A stretch of DNA of 64,000 bases from Virgisporangium ochraceum (GCF_016863655.1 NZ_BOPH01000143.1:1-64000), one strand, 5' to 3'. Positions 1 to 8,566 are shown, numbered from the stretch's first letter. Notes: a model not told the origin generated them from the letters alone. Program-made: numbers and translations.

Positions 1-263
1 CCCTCGAGGATCCGTTCGCCGGCCCGGTCGTGTACGACCAGGTCGGCGACCGAGTCGCACTCGGGCGTGGCGTACTCCGGGTGTGAGCCCACGTCGAGGT
101 AGAGGCGCGCGCCGTTGCGCAGGAAGACGTTGCTCGAACGTCCCCACGAGACGACACGCCGGAACAGGTAGCGGGCCACCTCGTCGGGAGACAGCCGTCG
201 CTGCCCCCGGTAGGTGCACGTGACTCCGTACTCGGTTTCCAGGCCGAAGATGCGCCGGTCCAT
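1..263 (-). CDS. pafA: Pup--protein ligase PafA, N-terminal part (gene runs off the left edge)
   Basis: PafA ligates the C-terminal glutamate of Pup to substrate lysines, marking proteins for the 20S proteasome. The 87 visible codons begin MDRRIFGLETEYG and include NGARLYLDVGSHPEYATPE, the ATP/Mg-binding signature shared by PafA and Dop. Glu9 in GLETEYG is the expected metal ligand. The start is the ATG at 263. A TAGGGT box ends 7 nt upstream and no Shine-Dalgarno is visible, which fits a leaderless message. The rest of the gene is outside the window. Dop at 19.5-21 kb is the paralogue, but its N-terminus (MGSEVEYG) is different, so the assignment to PafA is secure. Confidence 0.95.
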   Translation of the reverse strand, partial: MDRRIFGLETEYGVTCTYRGQRRLSPDEVARYLFRRVVSWGRSSNVFLRNGARLYLDVGSHPEYATPECDSVADLVVHDRAGERILE

Positions 264-269
264 GGGCAA

Positions 270-275
270 ACCCTA
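270..275 (-). promoter_or_regulatory. Putative -10 box (TAGGGT) of leaderless pafA
   Basis: TAGGGT on the minus strand ends 7 nt before the pafA ATG. That would place transcription initiation at or next to the start codon. No convincing -35 box is seen. Confidence 0.5.
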
Positions 276-327
276 TCCGTCGCGGCGCGTCGATGCGGTG
301 TTCACATGCGGGTGTTTTTGCCGAAGT

Positions 328-924
328 TCAGACCTTCAGCGAGTCGCGGAACGCGAGGCACGCCTTGTAGTCGGGCAGCCGGCCGTCGGCCTTGACGTTG
401 GCCAGCGAGGGCGCGTTGCCGTCGCGGGCCGACAGCACCGGGTCGGCGACGCCCCAGTCGATGTTCAGCTGGGGGTCGAGCGGGTGGATCACGTACTCCC
501 GCTGCGGGTTGTACGGGGTGGAGCACAGGTAGTGGATGCTCGTGTCGTCCTGCAGCGCCCGGAACCCGTGGCCCAGGCCCTCGCTGATGTAGACCGCCTT
601 CTTCTCCACGGCGTCGAGCAGCACGCTCTCCCACTGGCCGAACGTCGGCGACCCGACCCGCAGGTCGATGACGAAGTCGACCAGCGCGCCCCGCTGGCAC
701 GTGACGTACTTGGCCTGGCCCGGCGGCACGTCGGCCCAGTGGACGCCGCGCACGACGTCGCGGGCCGAGGTGGACGTGTTGATCTGCGCGATCCGGAGCG
801 GGTGACCGATCTCGGCCGTGAACACGTCCTCCTTGTAGAGCTCAGCGAAGTTGCCGCGCGGGTCGCCCAGGACGACCGGCGTGATCTCGTACGCGCCCTC
901 GATGGACAAGGCTCGGATCTTCAC
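328..924 (-). CDS. rmlC: dTDP-4-dehydrorhamnose 3,5-epimerase family protein RmlC
   Basis: 198 aa, the usual RmlC length. The cupin core carries RGVHW with the catalytic base histidine, then PPGQAKYVTCQRG, VIDLRVGSPTFGQW, and GLGHGF in the C-terminal half. The enzyme epimerises dTDP-4-keto-6-deoxyglucose at C3 and C5 in the third step of dTDP-L-rhamnose synthesis. rmlA, rmlB and rmlD lie within 5 kb. I chose the GTG at 924 (MKIRALSIEGAYE) because family members begin there and a TATCAT box ends 9 nt upstream. A GTG or ATG further upstream would add about nine unconserved residues. A relative acting on only C3 or C5 cannot be excluded, but the full rml set argues for rhamnose. Confidence 0.9.
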   Translation of the reverse strand: MKIRALSIEGAYEITPVVLGDPRGNFAELYKEDVFTAEIGHPLRIAQINTSTSARDVVRGVHWADVPPGQAKYVTCQRGALVDFVIDLRVGSPTFGQWESVLLDAVEKKAVYISEGLGHGFRALQDDTSIHYLCSTPYNPQREYVIHPLDPQLNIDWGVADPVLSARDGNAPSLANVKADGRLPDYKACLAFRDSLKV

Positions 925-932
925 GATCCGTG

Positions 933-938
933 ATGATA
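933..938 (-). promoter_or_regulatory. Putative -10 box (TATCAT) of rmlC
   Basis: TATCAT on the minus strand ends 9 nt before the rmlC GTG start, with no Shine-Dalgarno between. This is consistent with a leaderless transcript. It lies in the 133-bp divergent gap shared with the DUF2142 gene at 1058. Confidence 0.45.
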
Positions 939-1057
939 AGGCACCGGGCACCGCCGGACCGGCGAATCCAGTTGCTAGGATTCCCCCGATCCCGCCCCGG
1001 GTGGCGGTATTGATCTATGCCCGGCGCCGGTTCGCGCGGGCCTGAACTTCGGAGGGC

Positions 1058-2734
1058 GTGCTGATCAGGGACCAGGTCGAGGACGACCGCGCCACGCCCA
1101 CCGGCACGGATGCACCCCCCTCGGAAGGCACCGGGGAGAACACGTCGGATACCCGACCGGCTGACGCCCGTCCCGTCGATCAGGCCGGCCGGAGGACGGC
1201 CCGGCGCGTCTTCTGGTCGGCCCTGGTGGTGTTCTTCCTCCTGCCCGCCGCCTGGGCGCTGATCACCCCCTACGACGGCGCCTACGACGAGCACGACCAC
1301 GTCATCCGGGCCGCCGGCGTCGTCCGCGGCGAGATCTTCGCGCCGCCGACCAACGACGGCAAGAACGGCCGCTACCAGAGCGTGCCGGCGAGCCTGATCC
1401 CGCCGAACTTCGACTGCCTGCGCACCGGCATCGAGCCGGCCACCTGCCTCGGCACGCCGACGAAGAGCCGCGGGCACAACGAGGTGCACACCCGCGCCGG
1501 CCACTACAACCCGTTCTACTACGCGATCGTCGGGTGGCCGCTGCTGCCGTTCCCCGACATGACCGGCGTGTACCTGGCCCGGATGCTCAGCTCGCTGCTG
1601 TGCGCGGTCCTGTATGCCTTCGCCCTGGTGACGATCTGGCCGCTGCGGCGGCGCCGCATGCTCATGGTGGCGCTGCTGCTGGTGTTCGCGCCGACCACGA
1701 TGGTGCTCACCGGGCTGGTCAACCCGAACGGTCTGGAGATCGCCTCGTCGGCGGTCCTGTGGGTCACGCTCACCTGTCTGCTGTCGAGAAACCGTGACGA
1801 GGACGCCGAGGACGCGAAGGCGTTCGGCTTCGGCGGCGAGAAGTGGACCAAGCGACTGGTGTGGCTCACCGCGGTCGCCGGCGTGCCGCTGGCGCTCAAC
1901 CGGCCGCTCGGCGTCGTGCTCGCCGGCGCGATCGTGGTGCTCAGCTTCCTCGCTCTCGGGCGCCGCCACCACATCAGGGAGCTGCTCACGCGCCGCGACG
2001 TGCGGTTCGCGGTGCTCGCGATCGGCGTCGCCGCCGCGCTGGCGTTCATCTGGTCGTTCGCCGCGCAGGTCGGCACGCTCGGCACCGAGGCGACGCCGGA
2101 GGTGCGCACGCCGGTCAGCGAGATCGTGCGGACGGTCATCAACCACAAGTTCGACTACTGGATCCGGCAGACCATCGGCGTGTTCGGCTACGCCACCGCC
2201 CAGCTGCCCGTGTGGTTCGTGTGGTCGTGGGGGCTGGTCATCGGCTTCCTGGTGCTCACCGGGATCACCAACTCCAGCCGTCGCCTGATGTTCGTGGTCC
2301 TCGGCATCCCGGCCGCCTGCCTGGCCGGCGGCCTCGTCGTCGACGTGCTGATGGTCCCGGTGATCGGCTACTTCATGCAGGGCCGCTACTTCATGCCGCT
2401 GTGGATGGGCATGTTCTTCCTCGCCGCCCAGGCGATCCCGCCGACGCTGCTCAAGCCGACCGGCCTGCGCCGGCTGTACGGGGTCTGGCTGTTCTTCTGG
2501 GGCATCGCGGTGGCCTACGGCCTGTACCTGACCGTGAAGCGGTACGAGTACGGCAACGAGGCGCTGGCCACCTATCCCCGCGGATGGCGGCCGGTGATCA
2601 CCGAGATCGGCTCGTTCGGGTTCGTCATCTTCGCGGTGCTGCTGATGGCCGCGCTGACGGCCTGGTACCTCCTGTGGAAGCACCCGGCCGACAGCGTCCC
2701 GGAGCGTTCCTCAGCCGAGGTCGAGCAGACGTAG
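1058..2734 (+). CDS. DUF2142-type polytopic membrane protein (copy 1)
   Basis: 558 aa. A hydrophilic N-terminus of about 45 residues is followed by roughly ten hydrophobic segments. A conserved acidic loop after the first segment reads PYDGAYDEHDH, and a second family motif reads NPNGLEIASS. Both recur in the protein at 21071-22651, so the two are paralogues. DUF2142 proteins occur in surface-polysaccharide loci and resemble GT-C membrane glycosyltransferases. An acidic outer loop is typical of that fold, but no activity is assigned here. The start is the GTG at 1058, preceded by GGAGG at 1051-1055. The 3' end overlaps convergent rmlA by 24 bp. Confidence 0.85.
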   Translation: MLIRDQVEDDRATPTGTDAPPSEGTGENTSDTRPADARPVDQAGRRTARRVFWSALVVFFLLPAAWALITPYDGAYDEHDHVIRAAGVVRGEIFAPPTNDGKNGRYQSVPASLIPPNFDCLRTGIEPATCLGTPTKSRGHNEVHTRAGHYNPFYYAIVGWPLLPFPDMTGVYLARMLSSLLCAVLYAFALVTIWPLRRRRMLMVALLLVFAPTTMVLTGLVNPNGLEIASSAVLWVTLTCLLSRNRDEDAEDAKAFGFGGEKWTKRLVWLTAVAGVPLALNRPLGVVLAGAIVVLSFLALGRRHHIRELLTRRDVRFAVLAIGVAAALAFIWSFAAQVGTLGTEATPEVRTPVSEIVRTVINHKFDYWIRQTIGVFGYATAQLPVWFVWSWGLVIGFLVLTGITNSSRRLMFVVLGIPAACLAGGLVVDVLMVPVIGYFMQGRYFMPLWMGMFFLAAQAIPPTLLKPTGLRRLYGVWLFFWGIAVAYGLYLTVKRYEYGNEALATYPRGWRPVITEIGSFGFVIFAVLLMAALTAWYLLWKHPADSVPERSSAEVEQT

Positions 2735-3577
2735 CAGGTAGTCGCCGTAGCCGCTCTTCGTGAGCGGCTCGGCGAGCCGGCGCAGGTGCGTGTCGTCGAT
2801 GTGGCCGGCGCGCCAGGCGGCCTCCTCGACGCAGCCGATCTTGTAGTCCTGCCGCTGCTCGATGACGCGCACGAACTCGGCCGCCGCCACCAGCGAGTCG
2901 AACGTGCCGGTGTCGAGCCACGCCGTGCCCCGGTCGAGCGCCGTCACGTGCAGCTCGCCCCGCCGCAGGTACTCCTCGTTCACCGCGGTGATCTCCAGCT
3001 CGCCGCGGGCGCTGGGCGTGAGCTTCGAGGCGATGTCGACCGCGGTGTTGTCGTAGAAGTAGAGACCGGGCACCGCGTACCGCGACTTCGGCTTCGCCGG
3101 CTTCTCCTCGATCGACACGACCTTCCCGTCGGGGGCGAACTCGACGACGCCGTACTCGCTGGGGTTGGCCACCTGGTAGGCGAAGATGCGGCCACCCTTC
3201 ACGTCGGTGTGCTCGCTCAACTGCCGGCCCAGCCCGGTCCCGTAGAAGATGTTGTCGCCGAGGATCAGCGCGATGCTGTCGCCGTCGATGAACTCGGCGC
3301 CGATCAGGAGCGCCTGCGCGATACCGGCCGGCTTCTCCTGCACCGCGTACTCCAGCCGCAGCCCCCACTGCGAGCCGTCGCCGAGGAGGCGGCGGAACTG
3401 CTCCTGGTCACCCGGGGTGGTGATCACCAGGATCTCCCGGATGCCGGCCATCACCAGCACCGACAGCGGGTAGTAGACCATCGGCTTGTCGTAGACGGGC
3501 ATCAGCTGCTTGGAGACGGCCTGCGTGATGGGCCAGAGGCGGGATCCGGTACCGCCGGCGAGGAGTACAGCGCGCAT
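2711..3577 (-). CDS. rmlA: Glucose-1-phosphate thymidylyltransferase RmlA
   Basis: 288 aa. RmlA makes dTDP-glucose from dTTP and glucose-1-phosphate, the first step of the dTDP-rhamnose pathway. The N-terminal nucleotidyltransferase signature LAGGTGSRLWPIT, followed by SKQLMPVYDKPMVYYPL, is intact. QEKPAGIAQAL, ILGDNIFYG and YGVVEFAPDGK also match the family. I chose the ATG at 3577 (MRAVLLAGG) over the GTG at 3586, because a TAGGGT box ending 8 nt upstream overlaps the GTG. The gene is transcribed away from rmlB and converges on the DUF2142 gene. Confidence 0.95.
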   Translation of the reverse strand: MRAVLLAGGTGSRLWPITQAVSKQLMPVYDKPMVYYPLSVLVMAGIREILVITTPGDQEQFRRLLGDGSQWGLRLEYAVQEKPAGIAQALLIGAEFIDGDSIALILGDNIFYGTGLGRQLSEHTDVKGGRIFAYQVANPSEYGVVEFAPDGKVVSIEEKPAKPKSRYAVPGLYFYDNTAVDIASKLTPSARGELEITAVNEEYLRRGELHVTALDRGTAWLDTGTFDSLVAAAEFVRVIEQRQDYKIGCVEEAAWRAGHIDDTHLRRLAEPLTKSGYGDYLLRLLDLG

Positions 3578-3584
3578 TCCCGAC

Positions 3585-3590
3585 ACCCTA
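3585..3590 (-). promoter_or_regulatory. Putative -10 box (TAGGGT) of leaderless rmlA
   Basis: TAGGGT on the minus strand ends 8 nt before the ATG at 3577 and overlaps the alternative GTG at 3586. This supports the downstream start. Confidence 0.5.
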
Positions 3591-3811
3591 CCGAGCGTGA
3601 TCCGCTCCCACTCACCACGCTCCCGGACCGCCTCGAATGTTGGTCCCGCCCTGCGGGCCGCGGCGAGTTGCCCGCCGTGCCCGCCGTCACCGCGGGCCGA
3701 CGCGGCCCGCCATGTCAGGGTCGGCCGGTCGCGGTCCGTTCAACGGCCCGCGGGCCCACGACTCGCCGACCATTCACACGACTCGCGCCGGATCGCCACT
3801 GCCCGATCCGG

Positions 3812-3817
3812 TAGATT
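3812..3817 (+). promoter_or_regulatory. Putative -10 box (TAGATT) of rmlB
   Basis: TAGATT ends 9 nt before the GTG at 3826 and no Shine-Dalgarno is present. The box fits a leaderless start at 3826 better than the GTG at 3820. Confidence 0.45.
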
Positions 3818-3825
3818 GCGTGCCC

Positions 3826-4788
3826 GTGAAGGTTCTGGTTACCGGTGGCGCCGGTTTCATCGGCTCGCAGTACGTCCGCATGCTCCTCGGCTCACCCGGG
3901 GCGTCGGTGACGGTGCTCGACAAGCTCACGTACTCCGGCAACCGGGAGAACCTCGCGCCGGTCGCGTCGCACCCGGGGCTCACGTTCGTCGAGGGTGACA
4001 TCGTCGACAAGGACACCGTGGCCGGGGTGATGAAGGGCCACGACGCCGTGGTGCACTTCGCCGCCGAGTCGCACGTCGACCGGTCGATCGACGGCGCGGA
4101 GCCGTTCGTGGTCACCAACGTGCTCGGGACGCAGCGGCTGCTCGACGAGGCGCTGCGCGCGGGCGTCGGCCGGTTCCTGCACGTGTCGACCGACGAGGTG
4201 TACGGGTCCATCGAGGAAGGGTCCTGGACCGAGGACTGGCCGCTGGCGCCGAACTCGCCGTACAGCGCCTCGAAGGCCGGCTCGGACCTGCTGGCGCTGG
4301 CCTACCACCGCACCCACAAGATGGACGTGGTCGTCACCCGCTGCTCCAACAACTACGGGCCGTACCAGTTCCCGGAGAAGGTCGTCCCGTTGTTCGTCAC
4401 CAACCTCCTCGACGGGAAGAAGGTGCCGCTGTACGGCGACGGCGGCAACATCCGCGACTGGCTGCACGTCGCCGACCACTGCGCCGGCATCCAGCTCGCC
4501 CTGGAGAAGGGCCGCGCCGGCGAGGTCTACCACATCGGCGGCGGCCGCGAGCTGACCAACCGGGAGCTCACCGAGAAGCTGCTGGAGGCGTGCGGCCGCG
4601 ACTGGTCGTTCGTCACGCCGGTCGAGGACCGCAAGGGCCACGACCGCCGCTACTCGTTGAGCATCGAGAAGATCAGCAACGAGCTCGGCTACACCCCGGC
4701 GGTCGACTTCGAGCGCGGCATCGCCGAGACGGTCGCCTGGTACCGCGACAACCGGGCGTGGTGGGAGCCGCTGAAGGCGCGCTCGTGA
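3826..4788 (+). CDS. rmlB: dTDP-glucose 4,6-dehydratase RmlB
   Basis: 320 aa, an extended short-chain dehydrogenase/reductase. The N-terminal NAD-binding motif is TGGAGFIGS, the active-site region STDEVYG holds the Thr/Asp/Glu proton relay, and YSASKAGSD is the YxxxK catalytic pair. It converts dTDP-glucose to dTDP-4-keto-6-deoxyglucose, the branch point to rhamnose and other deoxysugars. The frame is open upstream to 3637, but that part is arginine-rich and unconserved. The GTG at 3826 begins MKVLVTGGAGF, where the family begins. A GTG two codons earlier is possible. rmlD overlaps its stop codon. Confidence 0.95.
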   Translation: MKVLVTGGAGFIGSQYVRMLLGSPGASVTVLDKLTYSGNRENLAPVASHPGLTFVEGDIVDKDTVAGVMKGHDAVVHFAAESHVDRSIDGAEPFVVTNVLGTQRLLDEALRAGVGRFLHVSTDEVYGSIEEGSWTEDWPLAPNSPYSASKAGSDLLALAYHRTHKMDVVVTRCSNNYGPYQFPEKVVPLFVTNLLDGKKVPLYGDGGNIRDWLHVADHCAGIQLALEKGRAGEVYHIGGGRELTNRELTEKLLEACGRDWSFVTPVEDRKGHDRRYSLSIEKISNELGYTPAVDFERGIAETVAWYRDNRAWWEPLKARS

Positions 4789-5633
4789 CGCGCTGGCTGG
4801 TCACCGGCGCCGGCGGCATGCTGGGTCGCGAGGTGGTCGCGCTGCGTCCGGACGCCACCGCCCTCACCCGCGCCGACCTGGACATCACGGACAGGTCCGC
4901 CGTGGTCCGGGCCGTCGCCGGCCACGAGGTGGTCGTCAACTGCGCCGCCTGGACCCAGGTGGACGCCGCCGAGGCGCACGAGGCCGAGGCGACGAAGATC
5001 AACGGTGACGCGGTGAGCACGCTGGCCGGGGCCTGCGCCGACGCCGGGGCGGTGCTGCTGCACGTCTCCACCGATTATGTCTTCGACGGCCGGGGCACCT
5101 CCCCGTACGCCGAGGACGCCCCGACCGATCCCGTCAACGCGTACGGCCGGAGCAAGCTGGTCGGCGAGCGGGCGGTGCTGGCCACGCCCCGGGGCTACGT
5201 CGTGCGGACCGCGTGGCTGTACGGCGCACACGGAAAGAACTTCGTGGCGACGATGCTGCGCCTGGCCGGCGAGCGCGACACGGTCTCCGTCGTCGCCGAC
5301 CAGGTGGGCCAGCCGACGTGGGCGCGCGCCCTGGCCGCCCAGCTGGTGGAGCTCGGCACCCGTGCCGCCGCCGGTACCGCCCCGCCGGGTGTCTACCACG
5401 GCACCGCGTCCGGGACGGCCTCGTGGTTCGACCTGGCGAGGGCGGTATTCGCGACGGTGGGCCTGGACCCGGAGCGGGTGCACCCCATCACGTCCGACCG
5501 GTACCCGCTACCGGCGCCCCGCCCGTCGTACAGCGTCCTCGGCCACGACGGCTGGGCCAGGGCCGGCATGCCCCCCCAGCCGGACTGGCAGACCCAGCTC
5601 AAAGAAGCCCTGGCCACCGGCGGCCTCGGATAG
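4785..5633 (+). CDS. rmlD: dTDP-4-dehydrorhamnose reductase RmlD
   Basis: 282 aa. RmlD reduces dTDP-4-keto-L-rhamnose to dTDP-L-rhamnose with NAD(P)H, the last step of the pathway. It shows the N-terminal TGAGGMLG nucleotide-binding loop, CAAWTQVDAAE, STDYVFDGRG, YGRSKLVGE (YxxxK pair) and RTAWLYG. The GTG start shares a GTGA overlap with the rmlB stop, so the two genes are translationally coupled. The gene is followed by an unusual 527-bp non-coding stretch with a long hairpin. Confidence 0.95.
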   Translation: MTRWLVTGAGGMLGREVVALRPDATALTRADLDITDRSAVVRAVAGHEVVVNCAAWTQVDAAEAHEAEATKINGDAVSTLAGACADAGAVLLHVSTDYVFDGRGTSPYAEDAPTDPVNAYGRSKLVGERAVLATPRGYVVRTAWLYGAHGKNFVATMLRLAGERDTVSVVADQVGQPTWARALAAQLVELGTRAAAGTAPPGVYHGTASGTASWFDLARAVFATVGLDPERVHPITSDRYPLPAPRPSYSVLGHDGWARAGMPPQPDWQTQLKEALATGGLG

Positions 5634-5922
5634 CCGGGCCGCTCCGCCCGGGCGCCCATCCCCACCCAACGCCTCACGACCACGCGGCCCCTCCGCGCCA
5701 AACGCCCCACGACCGCGCCACCCCTCCGCGCCGCGCCTCCGCACCGGCCGTCCACACGGCCCTTCCATACGGCTGCCTCAGCACCGCCCCCTTCCGCATC
5801 GCCTCTCCTCCGCACGACCCCATCGCAGCGCCCCTTCCGCCCCTCTTCCGCGCCGCCTCATGCACACCGCCCCTCCGCGCCGCCCCTTTTCGCGCCTTTC
5901 CGCGTCGCCCCCACCACCATCG
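5634..5922 (+). other. Non-coding C-rich (polypyrimidine-biased) tract
   Basis: About 290 bp between convergent rmlD and the flippase gene. The plus strand is strongly C-rich with degenerate recurrence of words such as CCCCTCCGCGCC and CACGACC. Several frames stay open only because of the composition, and none has a start, ribosome site or protein-like sequence. The bias flips to G-rich on the far side of the hairpin at 5923-6000. Confidence 0.6.
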
Positions 5923-6000
5923 CGCCGATCTTGCAGTGGTGGCCCCTCCTAAAACGGGACATAGCGCGAAATGGAGGAGGCCACAACTGCAAGATCGGCG
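5923..6000. repeat. 78-bp imperfect inverted repeat (long hairpin element)
   Basis: The outer arms CGCCGATCTTGCAGT (5923-5937) and ACTGCAAGATCGGCG (5986-6000) are perfectly complementary over 15 bp. They continue inward as GGTGGCCCCTCC against GGAGGAGGCCAC, with one mismatch and one bulge. The stem is about 27 bp around a 23-nt AT-richer centre (5950-5972). No gene lies inside. It sits between convergent genes and could end transcription from both sides, but it lacks a U-tract. The length, clean ends and intergenic position also fit a mobile hairpin of REP or MITE type. Confidence 0.8.
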
Positions 6001-6160
6001 GCAGACTGGGCGTGCGCCAGGGGCAGGGCTGGCCGGCAGGGCGGGCCGGCAGGGTAGGTCGGTCGGCGGGGGCCGGCCGGCGTCAAGGGCGGAGTCGGTC
6101 GGCGGGGCGGCCGGCGTCGGGGTGAAGTCGGTCGACCAGAGGCGCAGGGGCGCAGGCGGG
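6001..6160. repeat. G-rich non-coding tract with imperfect direct repeats
   Basis: 160 bp downstream of the hairpin and before the flippase stop codon. The words GTCGGTCGGCGGG and GGCGGCCGGCGTC recur three to four times with small changes, about 30 bp apart. The plus strand is G-rich, opposite in skew to 5634-5922. No coding evidence is seen. Confidence 0.5.
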
Positions 6161-7474
6161 TCAGTCGGCGGGGCGGCCAGCTGCCAGGGTCGGGGTGGGG
6201 TCGGGCGGTGTGTCGGTGCGCACAGGGAGACCGCCGCGGCGCCAGGCGAACGGCAGCACCACCGGGATCACCGCCAGCGAGCCGATCGCGAATGCCAGTT
6301 CCACCCGGATCCGCACGTCGCCGGGGCCGAGGGTCACCGCAACCAGCACGATCGTGCCGGCCAGCCAGCCCACCGCCTGGCCGGCGTGCCAGCCACGGGC
6401 CACCACCGCCTGACCGAGCACCGTGGCGATCATGTACGCCAGCACCCCGAACGTGAGCCACGCGAAGTCGACGCGGGTCAGCACGCCGCCGGGGGCGTCG
6501 AACATCAGCTCGGCCAGCCACGGGCCGAGCACGATCGCCGGGACGGCGCACCCCACGCCGAGCAGGCCGACCACGCCCACCGCGCGCACGAGCTGGTGCC
6601 GGTAGCCGGCGAGGTCGCCGGCGGCGATCGCCCGGGTCAGGGCCGGCAGCAGCGACGCCTGCAGCGACGCGAACACGAACAGCGGGATACGGGCCAGGAT
6701 CAGCGCGGCCAGCAGGGCGGCGGCCACACCCTCGTCGCCGACGGTGCCGAGCAGCTGGACGTTGATCACGCCGATGTTCGCCACCACCTGGGCGAGCAGG
6801 CTCGACGCGACGAGCAGGAACAGGCCGGCGCACAGGGTCGCCATCGTCACGCGGGTCCCCGCCTGCAGGCCGCGCAGCACCGGCGGCAGCGTGAGCAGCA
6901 CGGCGGCGGCCGGCGCGACCGCCAGGACCAGCGCGAACGCCACGGGCGACTGGACGCCGAAGAGCCACATCGCGCCGGCGATGACGATCCGCAGGCCGCC
7001 GTCGACGGCGAGCTGGGTGCCGTACCAGCCGAACCGGCCCAGCCCCGACAGGACGCCGCGGGTCAGGTGCTCGGCGGCGAGCCCGGTGAAGGCGCCGCCT
7101 AGGGCGAGCACCATGCCGCGCTCGCCGTCGAAGAGGTGCTCGGCCATGGGACCGGCGAACACCGCCAGGAGCACCAGAACGGCCGCGAGCATGCCACCGG
7201 TCAGCACGCCGGCGGTGCGCAGGACCGGGCGCACCCCGTCCCCCGACACCGAGCGGACCGCGACCAGCCGCGCGACCTCCTGCTCGACGGGCATGAACAG
7301 GCCGATGCCGACGGAGAACACGATCGACCACAGCACCGCCACCGACGAGGTCTGCGCGTCGTCGAGGCTGTGCCCGGCGGCCATGAGGTGCAGGAACGAC
7401 GCGGCACCGAGGACGGCGAGGCCGGCGCCGACGACCAGGGTGCCCGCGGGCACCGCGCGCAGCAGCCGCCTCAC
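6161..7474 (-). CDS. Polysaccharide flippase-like polytopic membrane protein (Wzx/MurJ/MATE superfamily)
   Basis: 437 aa, almost entirely hydrophobic, with about twelve predicted membrane segments and short basic loops. Residues such as FMPVEQEVARLVA in the first third and the LPALTRAIAAGD segment resemble multidrug/oligosaccharidyl-lipid/polysaccharide flippases. The likely role is moving a lipid-linked glycan across the membrane. The start is the GTG at 7474, sharing GTGA with the stop of the upstream glycosyltransferase. The frame is open further upstream only as an out-of-frame reading of that gene. It is the last gene of a minus-strand set with DUF2304 and GT2 genes. Family assignment is by overall character, not by a diagnostic motif. 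Confidence 0.8.
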   Translation of the reverse strand: MRRLLRAVPAGTLVVGAGLAVLGAASFLHLMAAGHSLDDAQTSSVAVLWSIVFSVGIGLFMPVEQEVARLVAVRSVSGDGVRPVLRTAGVLTGGMLAAVLVLLAVFAGPMAEHLFDGERGMVLALGGAFTGLAAEHLTRGVLSGLGRFGWYGTQLAVDGGLRIVIAGAMWLFGVQSPVAFALVLAVAPAAAVLLTLPPVLRGLQAGTRVTMATLCAGLFLLVASSLLAQVVANIGVINVQLLGTVGDEGVAAALLAALILARIPLFVFASLQASLLPALTRAIAAGDLAGYRHQLVRAVGVVGLLGVGCAVPAIVLGPWLAELMFDAPGGVLTRVDFAWLTFGVLAYMIATVLGQAVVARGWHAGQAVGWLAGTIVLVAVTLGPGDVRIRVELAFAIGSLAVIPVVLPFAWRRGGLPVRTDTPPDPTPTLAAGRPAD

Positions 7475-8169
7475 CGGCGGACGAACGCCAGCACGAGCGT
7501 GATCATGGCCCGGAACAGGTAGATGGTCGCCTTGTACGGCGAGGTGGCGGTGCCGCCCTGGCGCTGGCGCATCGCGACCGGGATCTGCCGCACGACGTGC
7601 CCGGACCGGGCCGCCCGCACCAGCATCTCGATGGTGTCGCCGAGGTACTCCACCGGGTACCAGCGCGCGAACCGCGCGATGAGCCGCCGGTTGCTGGCCC
7701 GGAACCCGGACGTGGTGTCGCTGAGCTTCGTCTTCGCGACCCGGCTGAGCACCATCGACAGCACCTTCGACGCCCAGCGCCGCGGACCCCGCACCACGTA
7801 GTCGCCCTCGCCGGCGTAGCGGGCGCCGATCACCAGGTCGGCGGTCTCCAGCGCCTTGAGCATCGCCGGGACGTAGCGCGGGTCGTGCTGGCCGTCGGCG
7901 TCGATCTGGATCGCGACGTCGTAGTCGTTGCGGTCGGCGTAGCGGTACCCGAGGCGCATCGCGCCGCCGACGCCGAGGTTGTACGGAAGGCTGGTCACGA
8001 TGGCGCCGGCGCTCGCGGCGACCGCCGCGGTGCTGTCGGTGGACCCGTCGTTGACCACGAGGATGTCGACCCACGGCAGCTCGGCCCGCACCTCGGCGAT
8101 GACCTTGCCGATCGACTCCTCCTCGTTCATCGCCGGGATGATGATGAGGACGCGCTGGTCAGTGGTCAT
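7471..8169 (-). CDS. Family 2 glycosyltransferase, dolichol/polyprenyl-phosphate mannose synthase-like
   Basis: 232 aa GT-A enzyme. IIIPAMNEEESIG, VVNDGSTDST (nucleotide-binding aspartates) and IDADGQHDP (DxD-like metal site) match DPM1/GtrB-type transferases. These pass a sugar from a nucleotide donor to polyprenyl phosphate at the inner membrane face. There is no C-terminal membrane domain. The upstream DUF2304 gene overlaps it by 11 bp and the downstream flippase by 4 bp. DUF2304 proteins are common neighbours of such enzymes and may anchor them. The donor sugar cannot be read from the sequence. Confidence 0.9.
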   Translation of the reverse strand: MTTDQRVLIIIPAMNEEESIGKVIAEVRAELPWVDILVVNDGSTDSTAAVAASAGAIVTSLPYNLGVGGAMRLGYRYADRNDYDVAIQIDADGQHDPRYVPAMLKALETADLVIGARYAGEGDYVVRGPRRWASKVLSMVLSRVAKTKLSDTTSGFRASNRRLIARFARWYPVEYLGDTIEMLVRAARSGHVVRQIPVAMRQRQGGTATSPYKATIYLFRAMITLVLAFVRR

Positions 8170-8566
8170 CGGCGGCCGCCTTCGGACCGATCTCGGTGGC
8201 CGGGGTGTCGCGTTCGGGGAGCACGGAGCGCTCCTCGAGCTGGGTGCGGATCAGCGCGACCTCCTCCGCGAGGGTGCGGGTCTCCTCCTCGAGCTGGCTG
8301 ACCTCCCAGCTGAGGTGGGTGCAGATGAGCAGCAGCAGCACGATGCCGAGGAACAGGACGAGGCTGGCGCCGGACTTGACGCCGAACGCCTCGGCAACCG
8401 AGTTGAGTGCGCCGGGGAAGATCGAGAGCGGTACGACCACGCCGATGCCGACAATGATCCACAGCACCGCGTACTTCTCCCGGAGCTGGCGTCGGCGCAG
8501 CATCTCGAAGAACACCGCGAGCAGCGCCAGGCCGACGACCGCGGTGAAGATGTTCAGCTGACTCAT
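8159..8566 (-). CDS. DUF2304 family small membrane protein
   Basis: 135 aa. Three hydrophobic segments (about residues 4-20, 34-54 and 68-84) are followed by a charged, probably helical tail containing LEEETRTLAEEVALIRTQLE. This is the usual DUF2304 layout. The conserved basic loop RRRQLREKYAVLW lies between segments 1 and 2. It overlaps the start of the DPM-like glycosyltransferase, so the two products are probably made together. The family has no proven biochemical role. Membrane anchoring of the transferase is a reasonable guess. Confidence 0.85.
   Translation of the reverse strand: MSQLNIFTAVVGLALLAVFFEMLRRRQLREKYAVLWIIVGIGVVVPLSIFPGALNSVAEAFGVKSGASLVLFLGIVLLLLICTHLSWEVSQLEEETRTLAEEVALIRTQLEERSVLPERDTPATEIGPKAAADDH

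Noticed and set aside
5634..6160. Coding frames through the C-rich and G-rich tracts
   Set aside because: They have biased composition (Pro/Arg/Ala runs), no start signals and no protein-like pattern. They run into the hairpin.
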